This document shows, in pieces, positions 57,804 through 64,000 of a stretch of 64,000 nt of DNA (the stretch's first letter is position 1; each line of letters opens with the position of its first letter). The DNA lies in contig OV884059.1 in the NCBI GenBank assembly GCA_930367215.1, forward strand, positions 156,362,511 through 156,426,510, in the 5' to 3' direction. This stretch comes from Pollenia angustigena. Taxonomy: Eukaryota; Arthropoda; Insecta; Diptera; Polleniidae. A program made the position numbers and the translations under genes. The notes under the pieces are model-generated. The model saw only the letters and a list, made by a program, of their open reading frames with translations, was not told where the DNA came from and searched no databases.

Positions 57804-58296
57804 TATTTATATAAAAAGAATAAATTCAATAAAATAACAAAATCTTGATATACTTTCGAGCCCGTTTTTAATGCACAAATAAGTAAACAAATAAAAAACA
57901 GCTGCCAGGAATGGCTTTTGTAACGCGTGTTGTGTAAATTGCCATTTTTTACGCGCTAAAGTTTTTAAACGCACGATACTTGTTGACGAACTAACGCGTG
58001 TTATGTACTTCCACCTTTAGTTTTAAATATTTTGAAGGTAAATCATAATCATGACAACATTTACCCAAACATTTGAGTCCAAATTTACAATAAAAAAATT
58101 TTTAAACATTTTATTGTTTAGATAAAAATATTTACCAAATTGATATCGAATTAACGGTTGCTAAATGTCTTTTTATGAAATTACTTTTAACTATATTTAC
58201 TTGGCTAAATACTATCTCTACTTCAGCATTAGACCATGGAAGTGAGAGCAACTTTATAGTAATTTTTGTAAATTTCTAAAAGTTTTTTGTTGCCGC
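57804..58296. other. Inner sequence of the 54635-59565 element
   Basis: About 490 bases of AT-rich noncoding DNA that once joined the sequence left of 55102. AACGCGTGTT-type words near 57920 and 57985 also occur near 54960-55010 (GCGCCAAAAAGTTG, AACGCGTTGTG), supporting the shared origin. Confidence 0.5.
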
Positions 58297-59390
58297 CAGA
58301 GTTTCCAGTTTTGTTTAAGCCTTATCCCCAATTTGTGATTTTTCATCCCCAAAATAGCCATTTTCTTATCCCCAAAATCTCCACATTTTTTTAAAAATAA
58401 AATACATAATATTATGTCAATGGAAAAATATGCATACATCGATTTAAATAAATTCATTTGTATAATATAATTAAAACTAATGTTATTTATTCTTTGAGTT
58501 CTACGTATCTATGTACATATGTATAGTATGTAACAAGGGTAACGTAAAAACGCAAAAGAAAAATAGTTATGCGTCAATACATATTTATCAATTCCAAAAT
58601 TAGGGAATCCATAATCTTCTAATTTATAAGCCAATGCAATTTTATTTTACATCTTGTTTCTTTAAAAAGTGCATTTAAGATTATTGAATAAATTTGTCAC
58701 CGCAAGCTGCATTGTTTTAAAGTGTGTATTTATTCTAAAACGGCTCATACACTTGCAATAAAATTGTTCAATTTCACGCATTGTATAATTATATCGCCAA
58801 TGTGTATGTGATATTCGAAGGTGACACAATATATTGGCAAAAATCAAAAGAAGTTTTGATTTTTATTGCAAAACGAAAAGAAAGAAAAATGTGTTTGCAA
58901 TATTGTACAATGCTGTTTATGTTATTCCTATAGGTTATGTTATTTTTTTATTGAATGAATGAAACTATTGTGCGACTAATTGCATAATATAGGACAAATG
59001 GAAATAATATGGCGGATATCATATACAATAATATTGCAAGTGTACGGGCCGCTTAAGAAGAGCTCTTAATAACTTATATTGTATTCTGTTGCAAATATTG
59101 ATTTTGGTTGTATTCAACAGAAGAAACGCTAGTTGGTACAAAAAAATATTTAAACCTATTTCAGCAAGTTCTTGAAATAGTTTAAAACCGCAAAAACTAC
59201 TAAAATTTTTACCCACATCTTGACCAAATCGGTCTTGCCATTGCAAAAATGAAATTTATGATTATATATTATCCCCAAAAATCCCCAGCGAAAAAAGTGC
59301 TTTTCCCCAAAAAATCCCCTGGGGATTTTCACGAAATTTGTATCCCCAATTACAAAAAAATCCCCAATTTGGGGATAAATCCCCAAACTG
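58297..59390. mobile_element. hAT-type element, 1,094 bp, TCCCCAA subterminal array
   Basis: Ends CAGAGTTTCCAGTTT and CCCCAAACTG, with a perfect 8-bp duplication GTTGCCGC (58289-58296, 59391-59398). The word ATCCCCAA/ATCCCC recurs about four times at the left and ten times at the right. The open frames here are mirror products of these repeats. No transposase. Confidence 0.92.
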
Positions 59391-59573
59391 GTTGCCGCCT
59401 GCATCTCTGTATTGAAAAACTTGCGACCAGAAAGAAACAGTGTTGTAAATTTTTATAAGAAAATAAAAAATATTATTTTAAAAGAAAAACGTAAAAAAAA
59501 TTTATGGCTAAACAAGGTGAAAAATGGGTTAATTTAGCCAATAAGTGGCTTAATGGGCAACACTGCCTTTTTG

Positions 59574-60000
59574 TTAAATAAACGGTAACCACTTGAGTAC
59601 TTCTTAATTTTATAATATATTGCAAAATAAAGTCCAATTCAAGGAGCTGATAATGAGCGGTGTGGGCTGCGCTATTTTCATTTATATATAAGTTAGGGAA
59701 AGAGAAAAATTTGGAAGGGAGTATTCATAGTAAGACGTTATGATGAGTCCAAAGTTTTTCCATATATCAAAAGATAAGTTCATTGAGTTTTGTCGTTACC
59801 TAATCTACAGCAAATGTAGCGTATTTTTTCAGAAATTAATTTAATGAAAAATAATGTAAGAATCCAATTACAAATACCAAGTTTATGAGGCATTTTAAGA
59901 ACAACAGACTTTTTGAAAAAAAGCCATTGCAGAAACTTTAATTAATCAAAAGAAAAGGCTATCGCCCGTATTTATAAAAATTTTTAACATTTAATAAAGG
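59574..60000. other. No gene seen
   Basis: Unassigned sequence between the nest and a MITE. Confidence 0.3.
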
Positions 60001-60293
60001 TTTTGTTATTCGTGCTTAATTCCCAATCTTTATTCTTGATAAAAACACCGAAATTTTTTGCTGATGTTTTTGTTTAAACTTTGATATTGATACAAGTAGA
60101 ACTGTTGCTTATAATTCTTATACGTTTAACAGTTTTATTTGGTTTAATATCTTTAGTTTTTCTAAAATATTTATGGATGAAGTTTCCTGACGATCTGGCC
60201 TAAGCAACCAGTGAAATGCGCATAGGAATAGCTTATCCCATCAACAATAAATTTCATCAAGAATAAAAATTTGTTAAGCACGAATAACAAAAT
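60001..60293 (+). mobile_element. MITE, ends TTTTGTTATTCGTGCTTAA, full copy (293 bp)
   Basis: Inverted ends TTTTGTTATTCGTGCTTAA and TTAAGCACGAATAACAAAA, inner TTTATTCTTGAT / ATCAAGAATAAA. The target duplication is not clear. The inverse copy is at 53797-53985. Confidence 0.75.
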
Positions 60294-60415
60294 CTTTTAA
60301 ATTTGTATAATTTTAATAAATCAATATAACTTTTAAAATATACTAAGGTTTAATGAATAACACTGTGCAAAAAAAACCAGCCTCAACACTTGCGACGTGA
60401 AGTGAAAGTATACTA

Positions 60416-60592
60416 CCCTGCCAATAATAGGACCAGTCCAAACACGCGTGTAAAGAGTAGCCCACAAGGGACCAAAAGTAACCCACACGTATAGAAAAAA
60501 CATGGTCTATTTAGCATTACGATGTCCTAGGGGAGGACCATATAACCCACCTTTGGACTACTAAGGAGTAGTTTTAAAACTACTCCATGGTA
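60416..60592 (+). mobile_element. TA-flanked foldback MITE, copy 4, right half missing
   Basis: Starts at CCCTGCCAATAATAGGACC and follows copy 2 to the centre of the element (ACTACTCCATGGTA), where similarity stops. The right half is absent. Confidence 0.8.
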
Positions 60593-61163
60593 GTCTTGGG
60601 CTTAATCGTTCATTTAGGTGACCGGTCATTAACGTTCAATTCAAAACAGTGAACGAGTTCGTTCACTTCGTTCAGTCGTTCATTTCGGGTCACTTGTCTT
60701 TTGGGTCAGTTAATCTTTTGTGTCAGTTGGTCTTTTGTGGATTTCGTTCATTCATTCACAATTGATTGAATACAGCAATGTGTTAAAAGAAACAAGTATA
60801 GCATATTTGTTTGATGTTACACTCAAAATATTATGTAGGTAAATTCAAAATAATATTAAGTTTGAAAAACTGAAATTTCATTTAAAATAAAGGAATTTTG
60901 CGGCTATTTTTTAATGTTAATTTTAAAACGGAGAAATTCTTTAAAAATTAATAAATTTTTCTGTTATTTCAATGTACAAACTACAAAAAATACATTCAAA
61001 GGTTTTTTCAATTAATTTTAACTCAATTTAAATTATATACTAAAACAGCTAAAACAGTATTTATACCTGTCATTATTACCTACCAAATCAGCGAAAAATT
61101 TGTGTTTTTTAATTTATGTGCACATGTTCCTATAAGTATGTAAATAATAAAATAATTTAAAAC
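60593..61163. other. GTTCATT/GTTCACT-rich patch and AT-rich DNA
   Basis: 60610-60760 has many CGTTCA, TGAACG and GGTCA(G/C)TT words in both orientations, similar in style to a hAT subterminal zone. AATGTGTTAAAAGAAACAAG at 60778-60797 has an inverted partner at 61743-61762, so these may be the inner ends of one element, but no duplication was found. Confidence 0.4.
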
Positions 61164-61191
61164 TAGATGACCCGTGCGAATATTTCGCACC
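61164..61191 (-). mobile_element. Helitron 3' terminus on the minus strand
   Basis: On the minus strand the hairpin GTGCGAA-ATA-TTCGCAC (7-bp perfect stem, 61190-61174) is followed by GGGTCATCTAG and then T. A short GC-rich hairpin about 10 bases before a CTAG end, at an A|T target, is the classic Helitron 3' signature. The 5' end was not located. Confidence 0.6.
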
Positions 61192-61877
61192 GTTAGTTGT
61201 CATTTTTGTAACATAAAATGAAAATAATTAATAGAAATTTTAGTAACTTCAATACATTTTAAAATATAATTTTTATCAATGAAAATATTAATTTGTCAAT
61301 TTCTAATTATTTTTCGTCATTAGTGTTAGAAATAAGCTTTAAAATGAGATATCATTCACTAAATTTGATGCGGTGGTATGGGAGATATTTGCAACCGACA
61401 AAAAAAAGTGCTTAAGAAATAATATATATGATGATATCTTTGCAGTTAAGTATTTCAGTTTTATTTTATGCATAAAAAATAACTGAACATATATTTTTTG
61501 GAGAAACATATAGAAATAGTTAAAGAATTAGTTTAATTATAAAATAACAAATTTTATTAAGTTTTAACTCTACGGAAAATGATTTTAGTAAATTACATTC
61601 AGTTACTGTACAACTTTTTGAGTGTACCCAAAAATAGAAAACAATAAACGAAAAATTCTGAGTTGTTTTTTGGTTTACCCAACAACTGATTGAAAAGAAA
61701 CAATACTATTAAAATGTTTATGTTGTACCAGTATACTATATTTGTTTCTTTTAACACATTGCCAGTGGCAATTTGCCACATTGTTTAGAAAATTTCATAG
61801 TACAATCTGGGCTGCCATATGTAGTGATTTCTCGCTAAACGTGGCGGTTTTCATACTTGTTTGGTGTTCTCATATTC
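61192..61877. other. No gene seen
   Basis: AT-rich sequence; may belong to the Helitron whose 3' end is at 61164. Confidence 0.3.
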
Positions 61878-61880
61878 TAA

Positions 61881-62891
61881 CAGCCGTATTCATAAAAAAA
61901 TCATAATTCAGGTTTTAGATGAATTTTAGTTAAAAAACATTTTAAGCCTAAAAAAGCTTTTTTTTAAATTCGTATTCATAATCAGCATTTTAACTAATAA
62001 ACGTTTTACCGTATTTTTTAATTTGATGGTGGCAATGCTATCTCTTTTATTTGTCACATGAATCATAATGATGTAAAACAGTGGTTATTAATTCATACTC
62101 GTATTCGTATCTAAAATTTTTTTTGTCGTGTGTGAGAAAAAAATTGTTTTTTATATATGAATAGTTGTCTCTTACTGAGCTACCTAAATAAGTGCGGAAG
62201 CGTTTTTTGTATGTCAAAACTTCTCATTTGCATACAATTTATACGAAACAAACCATTAGAATGCGAATTAGAAACCACCCGGCTGATAAATCTTATTTTA
62301 CAGATCGCTATGTCGGTTTGTTTTATTGAAATTGTATTTAAATAAAATTTTAATTTTTAAAAAAAGCTTGCCGCTTTTGTTTAGGTTGTTCAGTTATATT
62401 TAAAAAAATAAAGAGTTCTAACAAAACAAAACAAAGTGCAATTTAGATGATGATTTTATTGCTGATATCAAAACGTATTCAAATAACGAGTTTTATTTAT
62501 TTTGATCGTTTACACATCACTAGTTCATAATGTACAATTAATAATTTTTTGAGCTTTAATTTTTGAAATTGAAAAATATATTAATAATATACATTTTTCA
62601 TACATACATATTTTTGAATTTCATTTTATTTTTAATGTTTAAATACATAATAATATATTGTCTTAAAATTTCTCGCAAAAATGTTCAAAATGACCATAAA
62701 CACACAGCAAAAAGCAAAAATGTCATTTAAAAATAGGTTTAAACAAGGGTCGAACCAATTTTAAAATTCGCTTATTTACACAAGGTTTAAAATAGGGGTT
62801 TTAAGGTAATATTCGTTTATGAATACCATTTTAACAATTTATGCTTAAAACAGATTTGAAATGGAGCTTAAAATGTTTATGAATACGGCTG
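61881..62891. mobile_element. TAA-flanked element, 1,011 bp, ends CAGCCGTATTCATA
   Basis: Inverted ends CAGCCGTATTCATAAA and TTTATGAATACGGCTG, with TAA at 61878-61880 and 62892-62894. Both subterminal zones repeat TTCATAA / TTATGAATAC and TTTTAAGC words. A 62-codon frame at 62157-62345 resembles no known protein. PIF/Harbinger-like by target only. Confidence 0.85.
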
Positions 62892-63035
62892 TAAATGTTT
62901 AGGTAACTTTATTTAAAGAGAAATAATTACTTAAAAAATTTTACTGCCTGTTTTTCGAACTTATAATGTCATTAATCAATTTATATGATATAAAAGCATG
63001 TTGCTTGTCAATACATGTTAGATGTATAATAACTT

Positions 63036-63180
63036 TACACAGTTAACCATGCATTGTCATCCAAACTGAACATATGTTACAAAATGTCAGCTAAATCTGT
63101 TCGAGTAATCTGCTTTAAATTTGAGTTGCAAGATTTTACCCACAAACATACATTGTAAGTTAAATAAAAGCAATTTAAAT
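63036..63180 (-). repeat. Dispersed repeat, inverted relative of 34391-34560
   Basis: ACACAGTTAACCATGCATTG, TCATCCAAACTGAAC and ACAAACATACATTG then TAAGTTAAATAAAAGC mirror the 34.4-kb unit in inverse order. Confidence 0.5.
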
Positions 63181-63362
63181 GCATAAGTAGATTCTTATAA
63201 ACTAATATTTTTTTTTTTATTTTACCAGTCTTTTGCCTGTAATTTCTACAAAAAGAAATCTAGCAGTGCATAGTAATTAATAGTATAAAAGCTGTCATTT
63301 TTTAATGAAAACTGAAGGATAAAACATATATGCTAAATGATTGTTGAAATAGGTAAAGATAA

Positions 63363-63504
63363 GTGCCGGTTCACACACGTCAAGTTTGACTCGTCAAGTC
63401 TTGAGTTTTTTGGAGAGAGGGGAAATGAATTGGCATTCTCTTTTCCCTTCTCTCATAAAAGCTCAAGACTTGACGAGTAAAACTTGACGTGTGTGAACCG
63501 GCAC
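63363..63504. mobile_element. TAA-flanked MITE, 142 bp, ends GTGCCGGTTCACAC, copy 2
   Basis: Perfect ends GTGCCGGTTCACACACGTC and complement, with TAA at 63360-63362 and 63505-63507. The ends are better preserved than in copy 1. A second stem (TCAAGTCTTGAG) makes the whole element fold on itself. Confidence 0.93.
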
Positions 63505-63813
63505 TAACTGTTAGGTACGAACACGACCAGCTTTCTTTTTTAAAAATTAGGGGCATCATTAATAAACGAATGCTTTAGTTATATCTTCATTAAAAATGGG
63601 CTTTCCCTAATAATTTCGTGCTCTAAAACTTGACTAAGCTTTAATTAATAAAGTTGTCGAATATTGAATTTGGTTATTTATTTTAAGGTCTAATTTAAAA
63701 AATAAATGAAATAAATATGTATACAATTTTTTGCTCAAATAAAAAATTTGCATTTGGCGGGTTTTATATTAAGAACAACTGGCAACGCTCATGTAAAATT
63801 GTGAATAGCAGCC
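63505..63813. other. No gene seen
   Basis: Unassigned AT-rich sequence after the 142-bp MITE. Confidence 0.3.
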
Positions 63814-64000
63814 AGGGTTGTCGGATTAATTTTGATCTTTTTTGACAAATTTATTGTTCAAAATCGCCAAAGATTTTTTTTGCGTTTTTGACAATATAAA
63901 ATATATCTTTAACAGTTTTAAAAATATTTTTTATAAATCCTTTAAAAGAAATATCTTCCTATTTGCTAAAATTTGCCAAAAATGGGAAAAAGTCGCGTTA
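63814..64000. mobile_element. Possible hAT-type left end, cut by the window edge
   Basis: CAGGGTTGTCGG is followed by TTTTGATC, TTTTTGACA, AAATCGCCAAA and TTTGCCAAAAATGGG, the style of the other hAT-type ends in this window. The other end is outside the window, so the duplication cannot be tested. Confidence 0.4.

Larger units (their letters stand above)
54635..59565. mobile_element. hAT-type element, TGGCTAA array, host of a large nest
   Basis: Ends CAGGGTTGCCA and GGGCAACACTG with a perfect 8-bp duplication CCTTTTTG (54627-54634, 59566-59573), although the ends are 4.9 kb apart. TAGCTAAA / TTAGCCA and AAAAATGG words lie in the outer 70 bases at both ends. Inside are a MITE (55102), two Helitron-like elements (55237-57803) and a second hAT-type element (58297). 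Removing these leaves about 1.13 kb without transposase. Confidence 0.92.

Noticed and set aside
1..64000. CRISPR arrays, operons, bacterial-type promoters
   Set aside because: The repeats are inverted or dispersed without regular spacers, and the genes have spliceosomal introns; the window is eukaryotic.

Overview
The window looks like a transposon-rich intergenic stretch from a fly (Diptera), most likely a calyptrate such as a blow fly, house fly or relative. The base composition is strongly AT-rich. Genes are few and have canonical GT-AG introns, and the encoded proteins are animal SLC10 and NIF3 families. The species is inference; no marker in the window fixes it.

Two host genes are supported. 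(1) A plus-strand SLC10 (bile-acid:sodium symporter family) gene has two coding exons, 17971-19047 and 23799-24176. They join in phase 0 to give a 484-residue protein with a signal peptide, an extracellular N-terminal domain and both hallmark motifs of the family. Its 4.75-kb intron is mostly mobile DNA. (2) A minus-strand NIF3-like gene has its first three exons in 39277-38684 (153 codons, exact splice phases). The C-terminal half was not found in the window.

Most of the rest is mobile-element debris. By reading ends and target-site duplications (TSDs) I could place: (a) about ten elements with 8-bp TSDs and CAG...CTG-like ends (hAT type), several about 0.9-1.1 kb long once later insertions are removed; (b) twelve elements from nine sequence families with TTA or TAA TSDs (PIF/Harbinger type); (c) TA-flanked elements, namely a dead Tc1-like transposon with recognisable transposase remains, two pogo-like MITEs, a mariner-like MITE and a foldback MITE present four times; (d) Helitron-like DNA, including a head-to-tail pair with internal repeats of about 400 bp; (e) a decayed jockey-like LINE; (f) tRNA-derived SINEs; (g) large foldback elements.

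Layout. 1-2.4 kb: unassigned DNA and a TTA-flanked element. 2.4-4.6 kb: hAT element carrying an inverted pair of MITEs. 5.4-7.7 kb: LINE broken by two insertions. 8-17.2 kb: hairpin MITE, SINE, Tc1-like element, hAT element, and a 2.9-kb palindrome. 18-24.2 kb: SLC10 gene. 25.3-37.9 kb: pogo-like, foldback, hAT and TWA elements. 38.7-39.3 kb: NIF3 exons, with a hAT element 146 bp upstream. 40.5-47.8 kb: a 0.65-kb direct repeat flanking nested elements. 49-53.4 kb: ATGGGC-ended MITEs and a TE-associated ORF remnant. 54.3-59.6 kb: a four-layer nest. 60-64 kb: MITEs, a Helitron 3' end and a cut-off hAT-like end. Insertion order can be read from the nesting. All similarity statements are by eye; no alignment or database search was run.
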